From contig NZ_QVMK01000012.1 in assembly GCF_010500995.1 (NCBI RefSeq), positions 62,001 to 126,000 of the forward strand: a DNA stretch of 64,000 nt, written 5' to 3'. Under the pieces are notes generated by a model. That model saw nothing but the letters and a program-made list of their open reading frames with translations. It had not been told where the DNA came from and did not search any database. The DNA is from Bacteroides sp. 224. GTDB taxonomy: Bacteria > Bacteroidota > Bacteroidia > Bacteroidales > Bacteroidaceae. The position numbers and the translations under genes were made by a program. This document shows, one piece after another, positions 46,933 to 55,550 of this stretch (the first letter of the stretch is position 1; every line of letters starts with the position of its first letter).

Positions 46933-47763
46933 ATGAAAAGTAACATCAAAATTATAGTTTGTGCTCACAAAAAAGTATTACTTCCTAAGCATGAATTCTT
47001 TTTCCCGGTTCAGGTAGGTACAGATATAGCTAACGAAAAGTTACCATATACTCCGGACAATACAGGAGATAACATTTCTATTAAGAATAAAAACTATTGC
47101 GAATTAACTGCCCACTACTGGGCTTGGAAAAACCTGAAAGGAACAGATATTATCGGTTTAAATCATTACCGGAGATTTTTTGACTTTTACCGCCGCCAAA
47201 AAGCACTATCTCCGGATAGAAGTTTTATTGCAGCGGATGATTTTTTCAGAAAAGGATACCGGTTCCCCGATTTGGAGAATGTATTAAATAAGTATGATAT
47301 CATATTAGGAAAAACCCGTAACCACCCCTATAATATAGCCACGCAATATTGTGTTTTCCATATCATGAATGATTGGATAACTCTAAAGAATGTAATCGCA
47401 GAACTAACGCCCGATTATATTCCTGCATTCGAAGAGACAATGGAAAAATCAAATTCAATGTCATGCTACAATATGTTTATCACCTCGTGGAAGCACTTCG
47501 ACGGTTATTCCGAATGGTTATTCAAGATTCTCTTTGAGATGGAAAAAAGAATTATCCTCTCTCCTTATGAAGATCAAGCCAGAATTTTTGGCTATTTATC
47601 AGAAAGGCTTATCAATGTATATTGCAAAAGACATCATTTAAAAATTAAGCATTATCCTATAATTATGCTTCTTGACGAATGTAAGCGCGGATACAACCCA
47701 AGTAATATAAGATATACATATCGTAGAATCAAAAACAATATATCTTACTTTTTTAATAAATAA
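46933..47763 (+). CDS. DUF4422 polysaccharide-locus protein
   Basis: 276 residues, cytoplasmic. DUF4422 hallmarks: N-terminal IKIIVCAHKK, FPVQVGTD, GDNISIKNKNYCELTAHYWAWKN, then DIIGLNHYRRFF. These proteins occur in capsule and LPS gene clusters and are thought to be glycosyltransferases on the strength of that context. The stop codon is followed by a repeat insertion that begins 8 bp later. Confidence 0.88.
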   Translation: MKSNIKIIVCAHKKVLLPKHEFFFPVQVGTDIANEKLPYTPDNTGDNISIKNKNYCELTAHYWAWKNLKGTDIIGLNHYRRFFDFYRRQKALSPDRSFIAADDFFRKGYRFPDLENVLNKYDIILGKTRNHPYNIATQYCVFHIMNDWITLKNVIAELTPDYIPAFEETMEKSNSMSCYNMFITSWKHFDGYSEWLFKILFEMEKRIILSPYEDQARIFGYLSERLINVYCKRHHLKIKHYPIIMLLDECKRGYNPSNIRYTYRRIKNNISYFFNK

Positions 47764-47770
47764 ATTTTAA

Positions 47771-48049
47771 AGTAGATGTTCATAATTAGTTTATACCGTA
47801 GCAATCACCCCGAAAGGGGTGAGATGTGCATAACCCCGTGCAAGCGTAGCGCAGCTCGGGGATGGAGACATACCACATCAAATCTCAACCCTGAAGGGGT
47901 TGAACCCACTTCGGGGTTCAGGGCAAAGAGAGTAGTACCATCACCCCTGGGTTACGCTTCGCTCACCCAGGGTTATGCACATATTACCCCTGTCGGGGTA
48001 AATGCTTGCAGTTTTATTAATTTATGAATTCATTTTGAATACTTACTTA
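47771..48049. other. Composite repeat insertion between DUF4422 and flippase genes
   Basis: Order: inverted AT-rich word AGTAGATGTTCATAATTAG (47772-47790), dispersed element copy 2 (47801-48006), then the same word type in the opposite sense (about 48024-48048, TTTTGAATACTTACTTAA) running into the flippase ATG. The two AT-rich words thus form imperfect terminal inverted repeats around the element. Confidence 0.7.
47801..48006. repeat. Dispersed REP/MITE-like element, copy 2
   Basis: About 206 bp, same outer arms (GCAATCACCCCGAAAGGGGT ... CGGGGTAAATGC) and internal CCCCGTGCAAGCGTAGCGCA segment as copy 1 at 2187-2394. Frames read through it are a by-product of its palindromes and not genes. 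Confidence 0.88.
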
Positions 48050-49576
48050 ATGATAAATAGTAAACGAATAGCCCAAAACACCATTATTCTATACTTTAGA
48101 ATGGTGTTTGTTATGCTAATCTCCCTTTACACTTCCAGAATTATTCTCGCAGCCTTAGGGATTGATGATTATGGAATATACAATGTAGTGGGAGGAGTAA
48201 TTGTAATGTTTACATTTATCAACGATGCGTTAGGAGGAGCTACTTCTCGTTTTCTGACACTTGAGTTAGGTCGCGAAGACTACATCAAATTAAAACAAAC
48301 ATTCAGCACCACCCTTACTATACATATATTCATAGCTATAATCATTCTGTTATTTGCCGAAACTGTTGGGCTTTGGCTGCTAACCCAAAAGATGGTAATT
48401 CCGCCGGAAAGGATGCATGCAGCACATTATGTTTATCAATTTTCGATTATTGGCACCCTCTTTTCAATCACACAAGTGCCATATAATGCTGCAATTATTG
48501 CACACGAACGCATGAATATATATGCGTACGTTGCTGTTATTGAGGTTATACTCAAATTGCTGATTGCATTTTTAATTAAAGGAGCAAGTGCAGAGATAGA
48601 CCGATTAATTCTTTACTCGCTCCTAATGCTGGTAGTATCTGCAATCATTATGATAATTTATCGTATCTATTGTATCAAACATTATAAAGAATGTCATTTC
48701 TCTGTTCAAAAAGATAAAGCCTTATACAAACAAATACTCTCATACACAAGCTATGATTTGATAGGAAATATATCGGGAGTTGCCCAAGGACAAGGAATGA
48801 ATATTTTACTCAATATATTCTTCGGGCCGGGCGTTAATGCAGCACGAGGCATCGCCTATCAGATACAAGGAGCTGTAACCAAATTCTCCAGCAGCTTTAT
48901 GACAGCCATTCGCCCTCAACTGATAAAACAATATGCTTTAGGCAATACAGAGAATGTGCTTAACCTACTGTATAACAGTAGTAAGTACTCTTATTTCCTA
49001 ATGCTTATTTTTACCATTCCAATTTGTATTGAGATAGAATTTATTCTAAAAATATGGTTAGGCAATTTTCCGGATCACACCATTACCTTTGCTATTTTAG
49101 TGCTTATATTATGCCTATTCCAATCAATAAAAGGGCCTCGGGTTACGGTATTTCATGCTACAGGCAATATCAAACTCTTAAATATGACGGTAGGTACGCT
49201 TCTCTGCCTGAGCCTGCCTATTTCATATTTCTTCCTGAAAAAAGGAGCAACACCCGAGAGTGTATTTATTGTAATGATAGCAGTGTTCCTCATCTCAGAA
49301 GTAATTAGCATCATCATATTAAAGAAATACATAGATTACAATATAAAAGAATATGTAGTAAAAGTATATGGAAACTGTGTTCTCGTAACATTAGTCTCGC
49401 TACCTATACCACTACTAATCTATTACTCGCTTTCGCCCGGTTTTTATAGGTTCTTATGTGTTTGCTTTTCCAGTTTAGTTATGATGTGTTTCTCTGTCTA
49501 TTTTATAGGAACAGACAAAAACACCAAAAAGAAAATAAAATCAACCGTTTTAAACGTAATAAAGAAATATAGATGA
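48050..49576 (+). CDS. Polysaccharide flippase (Wzx-like, MOP superfamily)
   Basis: 508 residues from the ATG at 48050 (MINSKRIAQNTIILYFRM). An earlier ATG at 48002 lies within the dispersed element and is rejected. About twelve to fourteen membrane helices, with MOP-family features LYTSRIILAALGIDDYGIYN and VVGGVIVMF. It would move lipid-linked repeat units across the inner membrane for polymerisation by the Wzy-like protein. It overlaps the pyruvyl transferase gene by 4 bp. Confidence 0.88.
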   Translation: MINSKRIAQNTIILYFRMVFVMLISLYTSRIILAALGIDDYGIYNVVGGVIVMFTFINDALGGATSRFLTLELGREDYIKLKQTFSTTLTIHIFIAIIILLFAETVGLWLLTQKMVIPPERMHAAHYVYQFSIIGTLFSITQVPYNAAIIAHERMNIYAYVAVIEVILKLLIAFLIKGASAEIDRLILYSLLMLVVSAIIMIIYRIYCIKHYKECHFSVQKDKALYKQILSYTSYDLIGNISGVAQGQGMNILLNIFFGPGVNAARGIAYQIQGAVTKFSSSFMTAIRPQLIKQYALGNTENVLNLLYNSSKYSYFLMLIFTIPICIEIEFILKIWLGNFPDHTITFAILVLILCLFQSIKGPRVTVFHATGNIKLLNMTVGTLLCLSLPISYFFLKKGATPESVFIVMIAVFLISEVISIIILKKYIDYNIKEYVVKVYGNCVLVTLVSLPIPLLIYYSLSPGFYRFLCVCFSSLVMMCFSVYFIGTDKNTKKKIKSTVLNVIKKYR

Positions 49577-50739
49577 ATATAGGAATACTCACACAACCAT
49601 TACGTAATAACTATGGAGGGATTTTGCAGGCTTTTGCATTGCAAACTACTCTTCAAAGAATGAATCATACTGTTTGGGTATTGAATAGAGATTACCCTAA
49701 AATATCTGTACTTAGAGAGTCGAAGGTTATTTTAAAGAATATCATAAAAAGATATGTATTCAGAAGAAAAAACACTCCGATAATTCCTCCTTACTTGTTT
49801 TTACTAAAAGAAAAGAAGGAAATATGCAGCAAGACTTTAGAATTTATAAATCTTAAAATAAACAGGACTGAAGTTCTTAGATCTGACAATGAGTTAAGAA
49901 AAGCAATAAGAAAATACAATATACACGCATGCATTGTTGGTAGCGATCAGGTGTGGCGTCCTAAATATTCTCCATATATGCCGAATTTCTTCTTTAATTT
50001 TATCCGGCCAACCGAAAATATAAAGAGAATTGCTTTTGCTGCATCGTTTGGTGTTGATAAATGGGAATTTTCAGAAGAAGAAACGATACTATATTCGACT
50101 TTAATTAAGCATTTCGATGCTGTATCCGTCAGAGAAAAGTCCGGCATCACCATGCTCGAGAAGTACTTGAACTACCATCATGCAAAGCATATACTGGACC
50201 CTACCCTATTGTTGGAAAAAGATAGCTATATTCAATTAACAAAAGAAGCCAACGAGCCTGCTCATTGTGGAGAAATAATGCTGTATATTCTTGATTCGGA
50301 TGTAGAAAAGAATAGAATAACTGACGAAATTGCCCAAGCATTGAATATGAAAACCTTCACCACCATGCCGGATAAAGTTTTATCAGAAGAAACCAAATAC
50401 GACCTTATTGCGTGCACTTACCCCCCCGTAACCAATTGGCTACAAGGTTTTATGGATGCTAAATTTATCATAACCGATTCTTTTCATGGGTGTATTTTCT
50501 CCATTATATTCAACAAACCATTTATTGCTATTGGAAATGAAGAACGTGGACTCGAAAGATTCAATTCGCTACTCGATACCTTTGAACTTGGAAGCAGGTT
50601 AATTAACATCTCCAAAGAAAGAGAAAAACCGATTCACAGCCTTATTGCAGAAGAAATTAACTGGAATAAAGTTAATAAAATCAGAGAAGAAAGAAAGCTG
50701 AAAGCGATTGACTTTCTACAAAGAAATTTATCCATTTAA
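49573..50739 (+). CDS. Polysaccharide pyruvyl transferase family protein
   Basis: 388 residues. Family signatures: N-terminal GILTQPLRNNYGGILQAFAL, VGSDQVWRPKYSP, IAFAASFGVDKW, SVREKSGITMLEKYL, and C-terminal ITDSFHGCIFSIIFNKPFIAIGN with the catalytic-region His. Such enzymes transfer pyruvate from PEP to sugars as ketals; related CsaB/WcaK proteins act on surface polymers. It is typically found together with the F420-type Fe-S protein, as in this locus. Confidence 0.88.
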   Translation: MNIGILTQPLRNNYGGILQAFALQTTLQRMNHTVWVLNRDYPKISVLRESKVILKNIIKRYVFRRKNTPIIPPYLFLLKEKKEICSKTLEFINLKINRTEVLRSDNELRKAIRKYNIHACIVGSDQVWRPKYSPYMPNFFFNFIRPTENIKRIAFAASFGVDKWEFSEEETILYSTLIKHFDAVSVREKSGITMLEKYLNYHHAKHILDPTLLLEKDSYIQLTKEANEPAHCGEIMLYILDSDVEKNRITDEIAQALNMKTFTTMPDKVLSEETKYDLIACTYPPVTNWLQGFMDAKFIITDSFHGCIFSIIFNKPFIAIGNEERGLERFNSLLDTFELGSRLINISKEREKPIHSLIAEEINWNKVNKIREERKLKAIDFLQRNLSI

Positions 50740-50777
50740 AATTGATAAGCCAGTGTTTAGGACTAATTCACCCCTTA

Positions 50778-50903
50778 GTAATCACCCCGAAAGGGGTGAG
50801 ATGTGCATAACCCCGGGTCAGCGAAGCGCAGCCCGGGGGTGGAGACATACCACATCGAATCTCAACCCTGAAGGGGTTGAACCCACTTCGGGGTAAATGC
50901 TTG
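50778..50903. repeat. Dispersed REP/MITE-like element, copy 3 (internally deleted)
   Basis: Matches copies 1 and 2 from the left end through the CCCACTTCGGGG segment, then jumps directly to the right end TAAATGCTTGC. About 80 bp between two TCGGGGT words are missing, as expected for deletion between short direct repeats. The right inverted arm is lost. Confidence 0.85.
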
Positions 50904-50948
50904 CTGTTTAATAAGTAGATGTTCATAATTAGTTTATATCATTACCCC

Positions 50949-51039
50949 CTCCGCCCTTTGGGCACCTCCCCCTTGCAGGGGAGGAATTCCTGCGGCATCG
51001 ACTCCTCCCCTGCAAGGGGGAGGTGCCCAAAGGGCGGAG
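50949..51039. repeat. Palindrome with perfect 37-bp arms
   Basis: Arms 50949-50985 (CTCCGCCCTTTGGGCACC...) and 51003-51039 are perfect complements around a 17-nt loop. They are very GC-rich compared with the surroundings. No T-run follows on either strand, so it is a repeat element rather than a standard terminator. Confidence 0.92.
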
Positions 51040-51055
51040 AGGGACTTTCTCATAT

Positions 51056-51138
51056 TATGAATTAATTTTGAATACCTACTTATGCGAATTCACTTTGAAT
51101 ACTTACTTATGTAAACTAACTTTAAATATTTACTTATA
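51056..51138 (+). repeat. Three AT-rich words at 27-bp period
   Basis: The degenerate word ending TACTTAT occurs at 51077, 51104 and 51131 (start of the TACTTAT part), exactly 27 bp apart. The same word precedes the flippase gene and appears inverted at 47772 and about 50914, and again at about 35714 before the locus promoter. Confidence 0.75.
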
Positions 51139-51143
51139 GAATA

Positions 51144-52283
51144 ATGAAAGCCCTGTTCCTTATATTTCATGGATTTGAAGAATCTAATGGCATTTCAAAG
51201 AAAATCCGTTATCAGATTAGTGCCTTTAAAGAATGTGGAGTAGATATACGCAATTGCTATTATGACATTGACAAAGACAATAATCGTAAATGGATAATAG
51301 ACAATCAGGTTCTTGTGAATTTTGGCAATTCAATTTGGGGAAAGATAAAGAAGCGTTTTTGTTTCAATGCTATTTTAGAATATATAATTGAACAGGAAAT
51401 AGACTTTGTTTATATCCGTTCTTATCATAATGCGAATCCATTTACAATCAATTTCATAAGTAAAATCAAGAAAAGAAACATTAAGGTGGTAATGGAAATT
51501 CCAACTTACCCGTACGATCAGGAATATATTACTCTTCGAATGAAACTGGATTTATGGGTTGATAAACTTTTCCGCAGAAGATTAGCCCGGGAAACAGATG
51601 CAATTGTCACATTCTCGAACGAGCCTGTTATTTTTGGTAAACAAACTATTCGTATTTCTAATGGTATTGATTTCTCGAAAATTAAAATAAAGCAACCAAA
51701 CAGCACTTCCCATTCAACTCAAATAAATCTTATTGGAGTTGCCGAAGTTCATTACTGGCATGGCTTTGATCGTGTTGTTCAAGGACTTGCCGATTATTAC
51801 AAGAGTCCACATAATACACCGGTCTATTTTCATATTGTTGGAGACTTAACCGGCGAAAGAGAAAAAAGAGACATTCTTGTTCCTATCAAAGAAAATAATC
51901 TCGAAAAATATGTCATTCTACACGGAAGAAAATTCGGAAAAGAATTAGACTCATTATTTAATGAAGCGGATTTTGGTATTGGAAGCCTGGGAAGACACAG
52001 AAGCAATATTACCTACATAAAAACGCTTAAAAACAGAGAATATGCAGCAAGAGGAATCCCATTTGCCTACTCCGAAATAGATGAGGACTTTGAACAAATG
52101 CCTTACATCCTGAAAGAACCGGCAGATGAAACTCCTATCAACATACAAGAAATAGTCGACTTCTATCATAGCCGGAAATGGAACTCCACGGAAATACGCG
52201 CGTCTATTAAATACTTATCATGGAAAAACCAGATGGGAATAGTATTAAAAAGTATGTTCAGCAGTTATGAAACAGAAAATTAA
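51144..52283 (+). CDS. Glycosyltransferase, GT4-like
   Basis: 379 residues of probable GT-B fold. N-terminus MKALFLIFHGFEESNGISKK; a middle segment RISNGIDFSKI marks the domain junction; the donor domain has LIGVAEVHYWHGFDRVV and VYFHIVGDLTGER. The usual EX7E block is weak (YAARGIPFAYSEIDEDF), so it is a divergent member. It starts 6 bp after the last AT-rich word and overlaps the next gene by 17 bp. Confidence 0.78.
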   Translation: MKALFLIFHGFEESNGISKKIRYQISAFKECGVDIRNCYYDIDKDNNRKWIIDNQVLVNFGNSIWGKIKKRFCFNAILEYIIEQEIDFVYIRSYHNANPFTINFISKIKKRNIKVVMEIPTYPYDQEYITLRMKLDLWVDKLFRRRLARETDAIVTFSNEPVIFGKQTIRISNGIDFSKIKIKQPNSTSHSTQINLIGVAEVHYWHGFDRVVQGLADYYKSPHNTPVYFHIVGDLTGEREKRDILVPIKENNLEKYVILHGRKFGKELDSLFNEADFGIGSLGRHRSNITYIKTLKNREYAARGIPFAYSEIDEDFEQMPYILKEPADETPINIQEIVDFYHSRKWNSTEIRASIKYLSWKNQMGIVLKSMFSSYETEN

Positions 52284-53427
52284 AATAGCATATTGCTTAC
52301 CTTCTCTTTATATAGCCGGGGGTATGGAACGTGTACTTACCATAAAGGCAAATTACTTTGCTGATGTACTCGGATATGATGTTTATATTATATTGACCGA
52401 CGAGAAAGGGAAAAAACCTTATTATCATTTATCGTCCAAAATAACAATTATCAATTTAGATATTGATTTTAATGAATTATGGAATAAACCATTATACAAG
52501 AAAATGTACATCTATCTAAAGAAGCAACAAAAATATAAGGTAAAACTAAGAAACTGCCTTATGGAGATTAAACCGGACATTACCGTATCTATGCTGCGCA
52601 GAGAGATTAATTTCATAAGCCAAATTAAAGATGGAAGTATAAAAATAGGAGAGATACATGTTAATAGAGAGAACTTCCGGGAGATATCCGAAAAGAAGGA
52701 AACATCAATTCATAAATTGCTTTCCAATCTTTGGATGAAACAATTAATAAAAAAGCTAAAGAGATTAGACAAGTTTGTTGTTTTAACACACGAAGATGCC
52801 GAAAAATGGAATGAGCTTACAAATACAATAGTCATTCCTAATCCTCTTCCTTTTTTCCCAGATAAACAATCGTCTACCGAACACAAAAAAGTGATTGCAG
52901 TAGGTCGGTACACATGGCAAAAAGGATTCGATCTATTGATTGACTGTTGGCATTTAGTACATAAAAAGCATCCGGACTGGACTCTTCATATTTATGGAGA
53001 AGGCGAAAGAGATAAGTTACAGGCTCAAATTGACAAATTAGAACTGAACAATAGTTGCATATTGGAACATGCAGTTCCCGACATCATTAATAAATACATT
53101 GATAACTCCATCTTTGTTCTGTCATCCAGATATGAGGGCTTTGGCATGGTTATCATCGAAGCGATGTCTTGTGGAGTGCCTCCGGTTTCTTTCACCTGTC
53201 CAAGCGGTCCTCGTGACATTATCAAACATGGAGAAGATGGGCTTTTAGTTAAAAATGGAGATGTAGAGCTTCTGGCAAATAGCATTATTTATTTGATAGA
53301 GCACAACGATATACGTAAAAACATGGGCGAAAAAGCCCGAATGAATGTAGAAAGATATAAAATTGATCAGATAGCCCAAGAGTGGAATAACCTGTTTTTA
53401 TCATTAATAGCAAAGAAAGGAAAATAA
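52267..53427 (+). CDS. GT4 family glycosyltransferase (paralogue 3)
   Basis: 386 residues, GT-B fold. N-terminus KIKIAYCLPSLYIAGGMERVL; donor domain AVGRYTWQKGFDLLIDCW, LHIYGEGERDKLQ, RYEGFGMVIIEAMSCGVPPV. It is a clear paralogue of the proteins at 41474 and 42612, which share SMLRREINFI/SAIRREINFI-type segments. Three such copies in one locus suggest successive related linkages, or duplication with new specificity. Confidence 0.92.
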   Translation: MKQKIKIAYCLPSLYIAGGMERVLTIKANYFADVLGYDVYIILTDEKGKKPYYHLSSKITIINLDIDFNELWNKPLYKKMYIYLKKQQKYKVKLRNCLMEIKPDITVSMLRREINFISQIKDGSIKIGEIHVNRENFREISEKKETSIHKLLSNLWMKQLIKKLKRLDKFVVLTHEDAEKWNELTNTIVIPNPLPFFPDKQSSTEHKKVIAVGRYTWQKGFDLLIDCWHLVHKKHPDWTLHIYGEGERDKLQAQIDKLELNNSCILEHAVPDIINKYIDNSIFVLSSRYEGFGMVIIEAMSCGVPPVSFTCPSGPRDIIKHGEDGLLVKNGDVELLANSIIYLIEHNDIRKNMGEKARMNVERYKIDQIAQEWNNLFLSLIAKKGK

Positions 53428-53428
53428 G

Positions 53429-54289
53429 ATGGAAAAATGGTATAAAAAATATCTCCGGGTTTATGAAAAACCTTTTAGCGAAGCACCCGATAATATTATT
53501 AACGAAGTTCGTAGCAAGCTCGCCAAGCTGCAAAGCAAAGATCCTTTGATTACGGTATCTGTTATTGGCTACAATGAAGAAAAACATTTATTAGCCTGCC
53601 TTTGGTCGCTTAGTGATATGGTATGTAAATACCCTGTAGAGATTATTGGAGTAAATAACGACTCCAAAGACAGAACAGAAGAAATATTCCAAAAAGCAGG
53701 AATACCTTATTACAACGAATATCAACATAGCTGTGGTTATGCACGTCTCTGTGGGTTAAATCAGGCAAAAGGAAAGTATCATATTAACATTGATTCCGAC
53801 ACTTTATACCCTCCAAAATATGTTGAGATAATGGTTGATGCCTTAGAAAAACCGGGTATTGTGGCAGCCAGCTCTTTATGGAGTTATATGCCCGATAAAG
53901 ATCACTCCCAACTCGGATTATCATTCTATGAATTTACCCGGGATATGTATCTGTTTTTCCAATCCTTCAAACGTCCGGAACTAAGTGTTCGAGGGCTTGT
54001 ATTTGCCTACCGTACCGATTATGCACAAAAAATTGGAATACGTGTTGATATCATCAGAGGAGAAGACGGATCATTGGCATTAGAACTTAAAAAACATGGA
54101 AAAATAGCCTTCGTCAGAAACCGGAAAGCACGTCCTGTAACCGGATACGGAACAGTAGGAGCCGATGGTTCTTTATTTAAAAGTTTCAAAGTACGGTTTA
54201 TAAAAGGAATAAAAAGTATATCCGGTATTTTCAAAAGCAAAGAAAAATACGAAGACGAAGACTCCAACCTTATAAAAAACAAAAAATGA
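53429..54289 (+). CDS. GT2 family glycosyltransferase
   Basis: 286 residues. GT-A pattern: ITVSVIGYNEEKHLLACLWS, EIIGVNNDSKDRTEEIF, CGYARLCGLNQAKGKYHINIDSDTLYP (given in part; DSD is the metal site). The acceptor half contains RGLVFAYRTDYAQK and IIRGEDGSLALELKKHG. It is 1 bp after the preceding stop and overlaps the next gene by 4 bp. Confidence 0.88.
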   Translation: MEKWYKKYLRVYEKPFSEAPDNIINEVRSKLAKLQSKDPLITVSVIGYNEEKHLLACLWSLSDMVCKYPVEIIGVNNDSKDRTEEIFQKAGIPYYNEYQHSCGYARLCGLNQAKGKYHINIDSDTLYPPKYVEIMVDALEKPGIVAASSLWSYMPDKDHSQLGLSFYEFTRDMYLFFQSFKRPELSVRGLVFAYRTDYAQKIGIRVDIIRGEDGSLALELKKHGKIAFVRNRKARPVTGYGTVGADGSLFKSFKVRFIKGIKSISGIFKSKEKYEDEDSNLIKNKK

Positions 54290-55482
54290 CACTTACTCTT
54301 CTCATCCTCTTCTGGTTTTTCCTATTCATTGTATTCTATACTTATTTAGGATACGGTATACTTCTTTATCTTCTGGTAAAGATCAAAGAAGCATTCAAAA
54401 AATCTCCCAAATACTCTTTACCCCAAAACGATAATGAACTTCCCCAGGTAACCCTGTTCATCACTGCCTTCAACGAAGAAGATGTTATTGACACCAAAAT
54501 GCAAAACTGCATTGAGCTCGATTACCCTGCCGATAAACTAAACATCGTTTGGGTAACAGACGGCAGCAACGACGGAACCAACAAACGCCTAAAAGCCTGG
54601 CCGCAAGCCACTGTTTACTTTCAATCTGAACGCTTGGGGAAAACAGCCGCCATGAATCGCGGCATGCGCTTAGTAAATACTCCCCTTGTAGTATTTACCG
54701 ATGCCAATACCATGCTTAATAAAGAAGCCATTCGGGAGATTGTTTTAGCATTTATGAACCCTAAAGTTGGCTGTGTTGCAGGCGAAAAAAGAGTAGCCGT
54801 ACAAGAAAAAGACGGAGCTGCTGCCGGAGGAGAAGGCATCTACTGGAAATATGAATCTACTTTAAAAGATTTAGATTCCCGATTATATTCGGCTGTAGGA
54901 GCTGCCGGAGAGTTATTTGCTGTTCGCAAAGAACTATTCGAGGAAATGGAACCCGATACCCTGCTCGATGATTTTATTCTCTCCATACGAATTACGATGA
55001 AAGGATATACCATCGCTTATTGTAAAAATGCATACGCCATAGAGAACGGATCGGCCGATATGAAAGAGGAAGAAAAGCGCAAAGTACGTATTGCAGCAGG
55101 AGGACTCCAATCTATTTGGCGACTGCGACCTTTATTGAATATTTTCCGCTATGGTTTACTTAGTTTCCAGTATGTTTCACATCGAGTACTGCGCTGGTCT
55201 ATTACTCCTTTCATGTTATTTTCTCTGTTACCGTTAAATGTGGCATTATTATTTACAGGAGTGTCCATCCCATTTTACGGAACGATACTTGCACTACAAG
55301 TATTATTCTATCTTTTAGGATTATGGGGGTATGATCTATCTACCAAACAGATAAAAAACAAACTACTCTTCATTCCTTATTATTTCCTTTTTATGAATAT
55401 AAATGTATTGAAAGGTATTAACTATCTAAACAAACGCAAAGGCAGTTCAAGCGGTGCCTGGGAAAAAGCCAAAAGGGCTTGA
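54286..55482 (+). CDS. Membrane GT2 family glycosyltransferase
   Basis: 398 residues. One N-terminal membrane helix (about 4-30) and three C-terminal helices (about 285-375) bracket a processive-type GT-A domain: VTLFITAFNEEDVIDTKM, WVTDGSNDGTNKRL, GKTAAMNRGM, VVFTDANTML, LLDDFILSIRI and the RIAAGGLQSIWRLRP block (QxxRW-like). It resembles synthase-type GT2 enzymes such as hyaluronan/IcaA-like proteins. It is the last gene of the polysaccharide locus; no terminator hairpin follows. Confidence 0.88.
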   Translation: MTLTLLILFWFFLFIVFYTYLGYGILLYLLVKIKEAFKKSPKYSLPQNDNELPQVTLFITAFNEEDVIDTKMQNCIELDYPADKLNIVWVTDGSNDGTNKRLKAWPQATVYFQSERLGKTAAMNRGMRLVNTPLVVFTDANTMLNKEAIREIVLAFMNPKVGCVAGEKRVAVQEKDGAAAGGEGIYWKYESTLKDLDSRLYSAVGAAGELFAVRKELFEEMEPDTLLDDFILSIRITMKGYTIAYCKNAYAIENGSADMKEEEKRKVRIAAGGLQSIWRLRPLLNIFRYGLLSFQYVSHRVLRWSITPFMLFSLLPLNVALLFTGVSIPFYGTILALQVLFYLLGLWGYDLSTKQIKNKLLFIPYYFLFMNINVLKGINYLNKRKGSSSGAWEKAKRA

Positions 55483-55550
55483 GAGCCTGTTTAAATTTTC
55501 CACAAAATAATTATTTTAGGATGCTTTCGTTTTTTTCTTTCGTACTCTTT

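Larger units (their letters stand above)
50740..51143. other. Composite repeat insertion between pyruvyl transferase and GT genes
   Basis: About 400 bp with no gene: shortened dispersed element (50778-50903), inverted AT-rich word (about 50914-50938), a 37-bp-arm palindrome (50949-51039), and three direct AT-rich words at 27-bp steps (about 51057-51137) leading into the next ATG. Confidence 0.75.

Noticed and set aside
47776..48027. 83-residue ORF in the flippase upstream region
   Set aside because: It is a read-through of the dispersed element; equivalent frames exist in the other copies and the sequence is palindrome-derived.
50708..50896. 62-residue ORF over the end of the pyruvyl transferase gene
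   Set aside because: Overlaps a real gene and then reads through the shortened dispersed element.
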